64,000 nt of DNA from Micromonospora chokoriensis (GTDB lineage Bacteria > Actinomycetota > Actinomycetes > Mycobacteriales > Micromonosporaceae), in the NCBI RefSeq assembly GCF_900091505.1, contig NZ_LT607409.1:5208001-5272000 (forward strand), read 5' to 3'. The notes below the pieces were generated by a model. That model saw only the letters and a list, made by a program, of their open reading frames with translations. It was not told the origin of the DNA and did no database searches. A program made the translations under genes and the position numbers. Position 1 is the first letter of the stretch; each line of letters opens with the position of its first letter. This document shows, in pieces, positions 1 through 8,910 of the stretch.

Positions 1-244
1 CGGCGTCCGGCTGGAACTCGCCGGCCAGGGAACCCTGGTGAGCGGCCTGCACCTGGGGGCCGCCGACACCGACATGATGGCCCACTACGACGGCGACAAG
101 ATGGATCCCGCCGACGTCGTACGCGTCGCTCTGGACGGCGTCGAAGCCGGCCGGATCGAGGTCCTCGCCGACGAGTGGAGCGCGTACGTCAAGGCGTCCC
201 TCGCCAACGATCCGAGCGCCTTCTACGCCCCGGCCGGGCGGTAG
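1..244 (+). CDS. SDR family oxidoreductase (C-terminal fragment)
   Basis: The reading frame is open from base 2 to the stop at 244 and is truncated at the window edge. It encodes about 80 residues typical of the C-terminal end of short-chain dehydrogenases: RLELAGQGTLVSGLHLG, then ADTDMMA, matching the region after the catalytic YxxxK where SDRs read xxGTxVxxxxPGxxxTxM. The NAD(P)-binding and catalytic motifs lie outside the window, so substrate and cofactor cannot be assigned. A GTG at 38 in the same frame could be mistaken for a start, but the coding pattern clearly runs upstream of it. Confidence 0.8.
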   Translation, partial: GVRLELAGQGTLVSGLHLGAADTDMMAHYDGDKMDPADVVRVALDGVEAGRIEVLADEWSAYVKASLANDPSAFYAPAGR

Positions 245-271
245 CTGCGAGCGTCGCCCACGACATCGTGC

Positions 272-724
272 TCACTGGCAGACGCGCCACTCGTCGTTCT
301 CCTTGACCAGCGCCAACCCCTGCGTGAACTGCGCGCCGGTGGTCTGCTGGACCGCCGTGACGGTCACGGTCGCGGTGACGCGCCCGTTGTAGTTGTTGAC
401 GTTCACGCCGACGATCTCGTAGCTGCTGATCGTCAGCTGGGCGGACTGAACCCGGCTGAACTCCTCCAGCGTCATGGTGTCGCGTACCTCGCCACACAGC
501 CGCCCGTACGCGCCCGGGTAGTTGCCGGCCTGCACGTCGTCGAGGAAGCCGGCCGCAGCCACCCGGGCCGGCTCGACGGCACCCTTGACGCTGCGGTAGA
601 ACCAGAGACCGCCGCAGGCACCCACCGCGCAGCACACCGCGAGCACCACGGCCACGACGATCAGGACGGTACGAGTGGTCCGGTTGGGCTTCGGCTGAGG
701 AACCATCATCGGCTCGTACGTCAT
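272..724 (-). CDS. Small membrane-anchored protein with NTF2-like (DUF4878-type) ectodomain
   Basis: A 150-residue protein with a short Pro/Lys-rich cytoplasmic start, one transmembrane helix at about residues 19-42 (TVLIVVAVVLAVCCAVGA) and an extracytoplasmic domain. The ectodomain pattern (AAAGFLDDVQAGNYPGAYG, then a charged helix, then alternating beta strands ending NDEWRVCQ) resembles the NTF2-like DUF4878 fold found in many actinobacterial single-pass proteins. I chose the ATG at 724 because the protein-like sequence begins there; the frame stays open upstream without membrane-protein character. Function is unknown. It is convergent with the SDR gene and lies directly downstream of the L,D-transpeptidase gene on the same strand. 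Confidence 0.7.
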   Translation of the reverse strand: MTYEPMMVPQPKPNRTTRTVLIVVAVVLAVCCAVGACGGLWFYRSVKGAVEPARVAAAGFLDDVQAGNYPGAYGRLCGEVRDTMTLEEFSRVQSAQLTISSYEIVGVNVNNYNGRVTATVTVTAVQQTTGAQFTQGLALVKENDEWRVCQ

Positions 725-779
725 GGCCCGAAGGGTAGGAATGCCGAGCAATAGTCGTACGCCGCTGGGGCCTCTCGGT

Positions 780-2042
780 TCAGCCGACGGAGCGGGCCGG
801 TCCCGACGTCGGTGAGCCGTCCGCGCCCGGGCGCGGCGTCGCGGGCGGCGCCGGCCGGGGACCAGCGGATACGGGCAGTGCACTGCCCTTGACGAACTGC
901 TCCCAACTGGTGTTCCAGGCCGTCCAGCCGTTGCCCGCCTGAAGCCGGACCTCGGTGCCGGTGAAGGTGACCAGATCACCGATCTGGGTGACCGTCATCA
1001 GCCAGTCGGCGTTGGCCGGCGAGATGTTCGTGCAGCCGTGCGACACGTTGCGGTGCCCCTGATCCGACACGGACCAGGGAGCCGCGTGGATGAACTCACC
1101 GCCCCAGGTGAGGCGTTGCGCGTCCGCGACGTCCACCACGTAGCCGCCGTTCGGCTCGCCGCGGGTGTCGAAGGTGGTGCGCTGGTGCTTCTCCATGATC
1201 ACCATCTTGCCGCTGGACGTCGGGGTACTCGGCTTGCCCAGGCTGACCGGGATCCTGCGGATCACCTTGCCGTCGCGCAGCACGCGCATCTGCTTGGTGG
1301 CGTTGTCGACCTCGAGGGCCACCTGACGCCCGATCCGGGACGTCGCGGTGCGGTCGGCGTCCCCGGTGAGGTTCTCGCCGATCGGCAGACCCTCCAGAGC
1401 GGCGCGGACGCTGATCGTGGTGCCCGGTCGCCAGAAGTCGGGGGCGCGGTAGTAGACCTGACTGCCGTCGTCCAGCCAGGACCAGGCCCCGGGCTGCGGC
1501 GGGTCCGTCGTGACGAACAGTCGACGCTGCACGTCGGCGCGGGCCGCCCTGGCGACGGGCGGATCGAAGCCGATGGTCACCGGCATGGCAGTGCCGTACG
1601 TCCGGCCGTCGGCGACGTACAGCGTGCTGGTCACCTGCGGTTTCGTCGACGTCGGCATCGTGGTGAAGGTCGTCGTACGGGTGGTGGTCCGGCCGGAGTC
1701 GCCGACGGCGACCGCCTCGACGGTGTAGGTGCTCCGCGGTCGCAACGCAACGGTGGGCACCCAGGCCGAGCCGTCCTCCCGTCGTTCCGCCCTGACCAGC
1801 ATGCCGTTGTCGTCGGCGATGCGGACGGCGACGACCTTTCCGCCGGTGACCTGGGCGGTGACCTCGGCGCTGACCGGCACGTCGCGGGACCGGTCGGCGG
1901 GCGTCAGAGTCACCTCCGGCGCCGGCGCCTCCCGTTCGGCGGGCCGCACCGGGGCCTTTCGCTCGGTGGTGCATCCAGCGAGCGCCAGGGGCGTGGCCGC
2001 GACGGACACCACCACCAGCGCCATCCGTCGTCTCAACCCCAT
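780..2042 (-). CDS. Lipoprotein L,D-transpeptidase with Ig-like domain
   Basis: A 420-residue exported lipoprotein. The signal peptide ends in a lipobox (LALAGC), followed by a Pro/Glu-rich linker, one or two Ig-like domains (TPADRSRDVPVSAEV onward) and a C-terminal YkuD catalytic domain. The active-site signature is complete: FIHAAPW, then SHGCTNISPANADW, with the nucleophilic Cys after HG. This architecture matches the mycobacterial LdtMt2 group, which forms 3-3 cross-links in peptidoglycan. The start at 2042 places the signal peptide at the N-terminus (MGLRRRMALVV). It acts in the cell wall; a single gene with no obvious operon partner. Confidence 0.93.
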   Translation of the reverse strand: MGLRRRMALVVVSVAATPLALAGCTTERKAPVRPAEREAPAPEVTLTPADRSRDVPVSAEVTAQVTGGKVVAVRIADDNGMLVRAERREDGSAWVPTVALRPRSTYTVEAVAVGDSGRTTTRTTTFTTMPTSTKPQVTSTLYVADGRTYGTAMPVTIGFDPPVARAARADVQRRLFVTTDPPQPGAWSWLDDGSQVYYRAPDFWRPGTTISVRAALEGLPIGENLTGDADRTATSRIGRQVALEVDNATKQMRVLRDGKVIRRIPVSLGKPSTPTSSGKMVIMEKHQRTTFDTRGEPNGGYVVDVADAQRLTWGGEFIHAAPWSVSDQGHRNVSHGCTNISPANADWLMTVTQIGDLVTFTGTEVRLQAGNGWTAWNTSWEQFVKGSALPVSAGPRPAPPATPRPGADGSPTSGPARSVG

Positions 2043-2235
2043 CGACCGCCCCCTGCTCTCGCGTCCGCGTGTCCGCGTGTCCGCAATTCTTTCCCGCCGC
2101 TCGCACTGGGTGTGTCGTTTCCGGCAATCACGAAAGAGAGTCGTAAACGGCTTGCTGCCGCGTACCCGATGAGGAGTTTCCCGTGCCGACCCTTGCGGTG
2201 CGGGCGGGCTACGGTGTTGGCTTCCGGAAATCGGG

Positions 2236-2904
2236 GTGAGGCCAGCCGGCGCGGGGGTGCCCACGCCTGGTGACGACAGGTTGGAGCCGGCGGTGGCGAT
2301 GGTCGAGCAGCTCGTTTCCCGGACGGACACCGCCTACCAGCGGTGGCTGGCGTCGGTCACCGACGACGTCACCGCTGAGGGAGTGAGCGTGTACTGCCTG
2401 GAATCGCTGCCGGAGCGCAACACGACCTACGACATCGGCGAGTGGCTCACGGGCTACCTCATGATCGCCCAGGAAGGCGATCGGGGATTCTTTCTCAGGT
2501 GCGACGGCGGCGGGCCGGTGTTCTCGGCCGACCTGGGCGGGCTCGGCGAGGTCGACCTCACTGTCATCGCCCCAGGGTTCGAGGTGTGGCTGGGCTCCGG
2601 GTTCGCTCTGCCGGCGGACCCGGAGCGAGACCTGCCGCCAACCGCCGACGTCTATGTGGACGGGATTCCGGTCGACCGGGTTCAGCTGCTGGCACGGGCA
2701 CGGAAGCTGCTGGGTGCGGACTGGCCGTTCGGGGCATTCCGGGGCCTGCTCGCCGCCCAACCGTTCCTGGCGGCGAGATCAGCTCGTCTGTACGTGTTGC
2801 TCCGCGACCTCGAGGACGCCCCCGAGTTGCGGCCCCACCTGCTCTACGCCACCGACCACGGCCTAAGCACGGTGTGGCCGACCGACAGCCCAGTAAGCCG
2901 GTGA
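2236..2904 (+). CDS. Hypothetical protein, possible SUKH (SMI1/KNR4)-like fold
   Basis: A 222-residue cytoplasmic protein without signal peptide or membrane segments. The stretch with DIGEWLTGYLMIAQEGDRG, GFFLRCDGGGPVF and a following acidic GLGEVDLTVIAPGFEVWL resembles the SUKH/SMI1 pattern, in which a W...GYLxIG...G..L block is followed by a helix ending in F..W. SUKH proteins often serve as immunity factors against secreted toxins. The resemblance is by eye only and the central glycines are not a perfect match. The GTG at 2236 is the longest start; the ATG at 2299 (MVEQLVSRTD) is an equally good alternative. Confidence 0.55.
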   Translation: MRPAGAGVPTPGDDRLEPAVAMVEQLVSRTDTAYQRWLASVTDDVTAEGVSVYCLESLPERNTTYDIGEWLTGYLMIAQEGDRGFFLRCDGGGPVFSADLGGLGEVDLTVIAPGFEVWLGSGFALPADPERDLPPTADVYVDGIPVDRVQLLARARKLLGADWPFGAFRGLLAAQPFLAARSARLYVLLRDLEDAPELRPHLLYATDHGLSTVWPTDSPVSR

Positions 2905-3248
2905 CGTGGCACGACACCCCGGCGCGCCCTACCCGGACAGCTCACTGGGCGGCCGGCAGGATGCGGCCGGCGGGCGACATCACCCGCACACCACCACCGA
3001 GATGGTGGCAGTGAACCGGCTGCCGGCCTTCGGCGCCGCCGCGTGCCCGGCGTGGAGTATCCACACCGAACCCGATTACAGTTTTTTGACAATAATCAAA
3101 GAATTGAGACCGAATCGACAGCCGGACCGCTCCGCACAGCGTATCGAGCAATCGCGGAATGAGTTTTAAGACAGACTTAAACGTCTCAGCTGGAATCAGG
3201 CAGGGGGTCAACTCGTACTCTTCCTTCTCGGAAGAAAGGTGACCCCTC
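2905..3248. other. Intergenic region with AT-rich tract
   Basis: This gap before the DUF1996 gene holds no convincing gene. From about 3070 to 3185 it is strikingly AT-rich for this genome. It contains a TTGACA box at 3086-3091 without a good minus-10 partner, an inverted repeat TTTAAG (3165-3170) / CTTAAA (3176-3181), and a small CTTCC/GGAAG hairpin at 3220-3234 lying just before the ribosome binding site. It is probably the promoter and leader of the downstream gene. Confidence 0.4.
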
Positions 3249-4385
3249 TTGTTCAATGTGCGATCCACCCCCAGGCTCCGCCGTTCCGTGACCGCCCTGC
3301 TGTTGGCGAGCGTGGCGTTCGCCGGCGGTTGCAAGGACATTCCGGGAACGCCCGGCGCGTCGAGCCCCTCCAGCGACACCGGCATCGGCTCCTCCGACCC
3401 GCAGACGCCCACGTCCGCCGCCCCCGGCGACGCGTCGGCCACGCCGGGCGTTCCGAGCGCCTCGGCCACCCCGTCCACCCCCGGTAAGCCGGCGACCCCC
3501 TCGACCAGCACCGCCCCGCCCACCGCCTCCGGTGGGTGGATCACCATCGACGCCGCCGCCCAGGCCGCCGCGACGAAGGCGTTCTTCGCGCGCAAGCCCA
3601 AGCCGGTGACCGGCAACCCGGTCAAGGTGCCCGAGTTCAACGTCGGCTGCAAGGTCAGCCACCACAACAGCGACGACCCGATCGTGCTGCCGAAGCTGGT
3701 GGGCGGCTCCCACAACCACACGTTCTGGGGCAACAGGTCGACCGACGCCAACTCGACCGCCGAGTCGTTGCGGGCGTCGAAGGCGACCACCTGCAACTCG
3801 CCGGACGACCAGTCCGCCTACTGGGTGCCGACGATGTACCAGAACGGCAAGGTCGTCGACCCGACCGAGGTGACCGTCTACTACGGATCCCGTCTGAAGG
3901 ACCCGAGCAGGACCCAGCCCTTCCCGTTCGGCCTCCGCATGATCACCGGCGACGCGAAGAACCAGGTCGACACCCCGGACAAGCAGGGCAACCACTTCTG
4001 GTGCGCCGGTATCGGCGGCGAGGTCGGCCGCAGCGCGGACAAGACGTTCCCGGTCTGCGCCAAGACCGCGAACATCGTCCGCCAGATCACCTTCCCGGAC
4101 TGCTGGGACGGCAAGCACCTGGACAGCCCGAACCACAAGGCGCACATGGCCAACGGCGACCACACCGGGGCGTGCCCGAAGAGCCACCCGGTGCCGGTCC
4201 CCTCGGTGTCCTTCGTCATCTCGTACCCGCTGAGCGCGAACACCGACGGCATCACCCTCGCGTCCGGCACCTCGTTCTCCATGCACGCGGACTTCTTCAA
4301 CGCGTGGAAGGACGAGGCGCTCGCCGCCCGGGTACGCAACTGCCTCGACCAGGGCGTGAAGTGCAACTCGGCGGGCAACTTCTAG
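3249..4385 (+). CDS. Secreted DUF1996 domain protein
   Basis: A 378-residue exported protein. It has a lipoprotein-like signal (VTALLLASVAFAGGC), a 60-residue low-complexity Ser/Thr/Pro/Ala linker, and a C-terminal DUF1996 domain of about 250 residues. Recognisable blocks are FNVGCKVSHHNSDDPI, GGSHNHTFWGN, QSAYWVPT, FPFGLRMITGDA, FPDCWDGKHLDSP and HADFFNAW, with several Cys that may form disulphides. DUF1996 occurs in secreted fungal and actinobacterial proteins; its biochemical role is unknown, though the His-rich SHNH motif suggests metal binding. The start is TTG at 3249, supported by an AAGGTG ribosome site seven bases upstream. Confidence 0.88.
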   Translation: MFNVRSTPRLRRSVTALLLASVAFAGGCKDIPGTPGASSPSSDTGIGSSDPQTPTSAAPGDASATPGVPSASATPSTPGKPATPSTSTAPPTASGGWITIDAAAQAAATKAFFARKPKPVTGNPVKVPEFNVGCKVSHHNSDDPIVLPKLVGGSHNHTFWGNRSTDANSTAESLRASKATTCNSPDDQSAYWVPTMYQNGKVVDPTEVTVYYGSRLKDPSRTQPFPFGLRMITGDAKNQVDTPDKQGNHFWCAGIGGEVGRSADKTFPVCAKTANIVRQITFPDCWDGKHLDSPNHKAHMANGDHTGACPKSHPVPVPSVSFVISYPLSANTDGITLASGTSFSMHADFFNAWKDEALAARVRNCLDQGVKCNSAGNF

Positions 4386-4598
4386 GCACGGCAGCACCGC
4401 ATCTCCTGGCGGCGGCGGCACAACTCCCCCACCCGGGGCCGGACCGCTGCCGCCGTCAGCGGATGCGACGCTCACCGGCGGTCGTCACGACCCAGGACGC
4501 CGCGGACAGAGGGGCATTCGAACACCCGCGCTGTTCGATAGCATCAGCGAACGACGGGCTCCCCCTTCGATCGGTTGCCCGACCGAGCCGGGAGCGCC

Positions 4599-7500
4599 AT
4601 GGCGGAGGACATCTCACCGGCCGCCGCGCTCGGCCGCCTGCGAGGGCGGTCCGGCCAGGTGGTTGGCACGGCATTTCTCGTCACCGCCGATCTCGTCATC
4701 ACCTGCGCCCATGTCGTCAGCGCGGCGCTGGGGGGTGAGCACTTCGACGCCGTGGCACCGACGGAGACCGTCACCATCGAGTTCCCGCTGTTCGGTGACG
4801 ACGCGCCGGTAATCCCTTATCAGGGTTCCGTGGTGAGCTGGTGGCCCGCCCGGCTTGACGGCAGTGGTGACACCGCTGTGCTGCGGCTCGACCGACGGCC
4901 GCCGGTGGGCACCCACCCCGCCCGTCTCACTCTGACCGAGCCCGATTGGGGGGACAAGGTCCGGGTCTTCGGCTTCCCCGCCGATCTGGCCGACGAGTTC
5001 GGCGTCTGGGTCGAGGCCGAGCTCCGTGCCCGGCAGGGGGCCGGCTGGTTGCAGGTCGAGTCGCCGCCGCACCAGAGAGGGATCGGCCAGGGGTTCAGCG
5101 GCTCCCCGGTGTGGAGCCCGGCGACCGGGATCATCGGCATGGTGGTGGCGGCCGAACGCGGCAACACCACGGCGTACCTGATTCCGGTCCGGACCCTGGT
5201 CGAGTCCCACCCGGACATCGCCGCGCCGGACCCGACCGAGACTTCCCCTTACCGGGGGCTGGAACCGTTCCTCGAAGAGCATTCCGCGTACTTCCGCGGT
5301 CGCGAGGCGCTGACCAGGCACGTGATCACGCAGGTCGAGCGGCATCCCCTGGTGACCCTCGTCGGGCCGTCCGGGAGCGGTAAGTCCTCTCTGGTGTACG
5401 CCGGGCTGACGCCATCGCTGCGCAGGCTCGGCATGCTGGTCACCACCTTCCGCCCGCTGCCCGGCGCCCGAGCCACCTCGCTGCTCGCCAACGCGGTCAT
5501 CGGCGTCGTCGACCCGACCCTGCCCGGGGTGGGTCAGCACGACGAGGCCGAAGCACTGGCGGACATGCTCGACACCAGACCGACCCGGACGCTGTCCTGG
5601 CTCGCCGACCAGTTGGTCGACAAGGCCGGCGACGGCGGCCTGTTGCTCTTCTGCGACCAGTTCGAGGAGTTGGCAGCCGAGGACGCCCAGCGGCTGTGGC
5701 GGCTCCTGCACAACCTGCTCAACGTCGCCCCACGTCGAGCGGACGGCACTGCGCGGCTGCACGCCGTAGTGACGATGCGGTCCGGCGCACTGGACCGGCT
5801 GGTAACGGAGGACACCGCGGAGGCCGCCGCGGTGGGGATGGTGTTCGTTCCCCCGATGACCCGCGACCAGTTGCACGAGGTCGTCACGGCTGCCGACGTT
5901 GACTTCGAACCCGGGTTGGTAAGCCGGATCATCGACGACACCGGCACCGAACCCGGGCAACTACCGCTGGTCGAGTTCACCCTGGCGCAGCTCTGGAAAC
6001 GGCGGAGCACCAGAACGTTGACCCATCGCTCGTACGAGGAGTTGGGCGGCGTATCCGGCGCCCTGGCCAGGTACGCCGACGACGTCTACGACGCGCTGCC
6101 GGCCTCGGACCGCCTGGCCACCCGGCGGCTCTTCACCCAGTTGGCCCGCCCCGAGGACGGCGGTGACTTCCTGCGTCGACCAGTCCGGCTCGCCGACCTG
6201 AACGACGACCTCCGGCCGGTCCTGGGGCGGCTCGCGGCCAGCCGACTGGTTGTCGTCAGCAGAGCCGCCGACGGTGCCGAGATCGCCGACCTCGCCCATC
6301 AGGCGCTGCTGCGGCAATGGCAGAGGCTGCGGGAATGGCTGATCCACGAGCGCGACTTCCGCGGCTGGCAGGAAGGGCTGCGAGTCCGACTCGCCGCCTG
6401 GGAGGCCGCCGGCCGGGACGCCGGTGGCCTGCTGCGCGGGGTCGCCCTCGCCACCGCGAACAGGTGGGTGCGGGAACACCCCGAGGACATCGGGCCCGCC
6501 GAGCGCGCCTACATCACGTCGAGCAGCGCCGGAGAACGACGCAGAGCCTGGGTGCTGCGGTCGGTGGTCGCTGTGATCTCGCTCCTGGCCCTGGTCGCCA
6601 GCGGCCTCGCGGTGGTCGCCGCCCGGCAGACCGACCAGGCCGACGCTCGCCTCCGTACCGCAGCGTCCCGAGCGCTCGCCGATGAGGCGAGTCGGCAACG
6701 CGCTACCGACCCCCGCGCGTCTCTGCAGTTGGCACAGGCTGCGTGGCATCACGACCGGACAGCCGAGGCGTCGGGCGTGACCTTCACCTGGTACGCGGCC
6801 CTACAGTTCGTGGAGCAGCTCTACCAGGACGCGTGGGAGGGCGACCTGGACAAGATCCTCGCGAGCGCCGACGGGTCGACAGTGGTCTTCGTCAACAAGT
6901 CAGGCCTGCCTGCGGTGTGGACCGGCATGAACGGCGAGAACCCCCAGCAGTGGCGACTGCCGACCACCGGCGGCGGCTGGGAGGGCGGCACCTTCGCGCT
7001 CAGCCCTTCCGGCCGTCACCTCGGCTACAGCAGCGGCCTCGGCCGCATCGCGCTCTGGGACATCGCGCAGCGCAGCGAGCCGATCGAGCTGGCCAGGCAG
7101 AAGACGCGCGACGACCTGAGCGTCAACGGGCAGACCAGCTCGGTGTCGTTCTCCCCCGACGGCAGCAGGTTCATGGTGTGGTCGCATCGTGAGCGGTCGG
7201 ATACCTCGCAGATCCTGGTGTGGACGGTCGAGGACGGCCAGCCGGTCCGGGTTACGGCACCAGACCTTCCCGCCGGCTCGCTCACCTCGGTGTCGTTCGG
7301 TCCTCGAACCGACACCCTGCTGCTCGTCGGGTACGGGTTCGCACGCCTGCACCAGCTCGATACCGGGCGACTCCTGAAGACCCTGCCCGTACCGAAGTCG
7401 GTGGACCCGCAGCCCGTCAGCAACGGCGCGCTTCTCGCTCACTGCGATCCGGATCGGGACCTGGTGCAGGTCACCGATGTGGCGACCGGCGAAGCCCTGC

Positions 7501-8864
7501 GGACGGTCCCGATGCGCTCATGTGCGACGCCTGTTCTGAGGCTTGACGGTCCGCCGTACCTGGTCTCCGCCAACTCGTTCGACGCCTCCGACTCGAACTC
7601 CGAGATCAGTGTCACCGACTTGCGGACAGGCCGAACCTATCGGTTCACCACACCACCCATCGACGTCAACCCGCTGAGGCAGTCCCACCGCATCGCGCTG
7701 TTCGGCCGGCCGGACGGCCGTGTCGCCGCCCTCGTCGGGGACCGGAACCAGGGCTACCGGCTGGCTGCGACCGCCCCGCAGACGCAGGCACCCGAACAGC
7801 CGAAGCAGGGGCCTGCGCAGCCGTTCGGGTCGCTCAGCCTTCGTAGCCCGGACGACCGCTGGGAGGTGGCCGTCAACGGCGAGACCGGCCGCGTCGATCT
7901 GGTGGAGGTTGAAACGCGACTCACGATCGCCAGCGCCACCGGCACGCCGACGACCGACGCCGCGAAGGTGATCTTCAAGGGATTCTGCTGCGGCTTCACG
8001 AGCGACGGCACCCGCTTCCTGATGGTTCAGGGTGATGAGTTGGTCGCGTACTCGATTCCCGAGCTGAGTGTCGAGCATCGGATGCGACTACCCGTACAGC
8101 CCGAGATCGGGACCCCGCCGAACGAGCCCGGCATGTCCGCCTGGGCGAGCTCGGTGGCGGCGGACGGCGACGGCCGGGTGATCGTGTTGCACGCCGGCCT
8201 GCTTACCCGCTGGGACACCGCGACCGGAGCCATGACGGACGGTCCCGTACCGCTGAGAACCGACCTTTCGACGCAGCAGCATTCGGCCCTGCTGGCGGTC
8301 ATGTCACCACTGCCGAGGCCGGGGCATCCCGGCGAGGTCGCTGTCGTCGAGCCCAATGGTGAGGTGGAGATCTGGAACATCGACCGGCGGCGGACCATCG
8401 CGACCTTCACAGTCGACGCGGCGAGAGGTCCGGGCACGCCCGTCTTCGATGTGACCGGGTCTCGCCTCGCCGTCCGATCGAGCAACGAGCAGGTCAAGGT
8501 CCTTGACCTGAATGGGAGCCGGGCCGAGAGCAGCATCCCCGCCGGCCAGATCGACGCGGTACTCGGCTTCACCCCCGACGGCAGGCTGCTGACCGTGTCC
8601 TCGTCGCTCAAGCCGGTTGCACAGCTCTGGGATGACCGTAGTGGAAAGCTGCTGGCGACCCTGACCCTGGCGGCCAGCCCGACCCGCTGGAGCCTGGCCG
8701 GTGATCTCCTGTCGCTGACTGACGCCGAACAGACCCGTTCGTTGCGGCTGAGGCCCGAGGTCTGGATGGAGCATCTCTGTTCCCTCAACGAGCGCCCTTA
8801 CGACGGGACCGAGCGGGCCGTGATCAAACGGCACTCAGGTGCGACAGAGCGCCCGTGCGGCTGA
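4599..8864 (+). CDS. Trypsin-like protease / nSTAND1 NTPase / WD40 repeat protein
   Basis: A 1421-residue multidomain protein. Residues 15-205 form a trypsin-like serine protease with the triad visible: His38 (TCAHVV), Asp91 (DTAVLRLD) and Ser167 (GFSGSPVW). Residues 220-640 form an nSTAND1 NTPase with Walker A GPSGSGKS (256-263) and Walker B LLLFCDQFEEL (348-358). A transmembrane helix lies near 651-678, followed by about 740 residues of degenerate WD40-type beta-propeller repeats (FSPDGSRF, FTPDGRL). Such proteins belong to predicted NTP-dependent biological conflict systems, in which the propeller senses a trigger and the NTPase switch activates the protease. The ATG at 4599 has a GGGAG site. 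A Trypco1 gene follows 46 bases downstream. Confidence 0.93.
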   Translation: MAEDISPAAALGRLRGRSGQVVGTAFLVTADLVITCAHVVSAALGGEHFDAVAPTETVTIEFPLFGDDAPVIPYQGSVVSWWPARLDGSGDTAVLRLDRRPPVGTHPARLTLTEPDWGDKVRVFGFPADLADEFGVWVEAELRARQGAGWLQVESPPHQRGIGQGFSGSPVWSPATGIIGMVVAAERGNTTAYLIPVRTLVESHPDIAAPDPTETSPYRGLEPFLEEHSAYFRGREALTRHVITQVERHPLVTLVGPSGSGKSSLVYAGLTPSLRRLGMLVTTFRPLPGARATSLLANAVIGVVDPTLPGVGQHDEAEALADMLDTRPTRTLSWLADQLVDKAGDGGLLLFCDQFEELAAEDAQRLWRLLHNLLNVAPRRADGTARLHAVVTMRSGALDRLVTEDTAEAAAVGMVFVPPMTRDQLHEVVTAADVDFEPGLVSRIIDDTGTEPGQLPLVEFTLAQLWKRRSTRTLTHRSYEELGGVSGALARYADDVYDALPASDRLATRRLFTQLARPEDGGDFLRRPVRLADLNDDLRPVLGRLAASRLVVVSRAADGAEIADLAHQALLRQWQRLREWLIHERDFRGWQEGLRVRLAAWEAAGRDAGGLLRGVALATANRWVREHPEDIGPAERAYITSSSAGERRRAWVLRSVVAVISLLALVASGLAVVAARQTDQADARLRTAASRALADEASRQRATDPRASLQLAQAAWHHDRTAEASGVTFTWYAALQFVEQLYQDAWEGDLDKILASADGSTVVFVNKSGLPAVWTGMNGENPQQWRLPTTGGGWEGGTFALSPSGRHLGYSSGLGRIALWDIAQRSEPIELARQKTRDDLSVNGQTSSVSFSPDGSRFMVWSHRERSDTSQILVWTVEDGQPVRVTAPDLPAGSLTSVSFGPRTDTLLLVGYGFARLHQLDTGRLLKTLPVPKSVDPQPVSNGALLAHCDPDRDLVQVTDVATGEALRTVPMRSCATPVLRLDGPPYLVSANSFDASDSNSEISVTDLRTGRTYRFTTPPIDVNPLRQSHRIALFGRPDGRVAALVGDRNQGYRLAATAPQTQAPEQPKQGPAQPFGSLSLRSPDDRWEVAVNGETGRVDLVEVETRLTIASATGTPTTDAAKVIFKGFCCGFTSDGTRFLMVQGDELVAYSIPELSVEHRMRLPVQPEIGTPPNEPGMSAWASSVAADGDGRVIVLHAGLLTRWDTATGAMTDGPVPLRTDLSTQQHSALLAVMSPLPRPGHPGEVAVVEPNGEVEIWNIDRRRTIATFTVDAARGPGTPVFDVTGSRLAVRSSNEQVKVLDLNGSRAESSIPAGQIDAVLGFTPDGRLLTVSSSLKPVAQLWDDRSGKLLATLTLAASPTRWSLAGDLLSLTDAEQTRSLRLRPEVWMEHLCSLNERPYDGTERAVIKRHSGATERPCG

Positions 8865-8910
8865 GTCGTACGCTGCGCCCGAGGCTTACCGACCCCAGAG
8901 GAGTTGCGGG

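Noticed and set aside
3186..4475. 429-codon minus-strand frame opposite the DUF1996 gene
   Set aside because: The translation is almost entirely Arg, Val, Gly and Ala without structure, while the plus-strand frame shows a conserved family with signal peptide and ribosome site.
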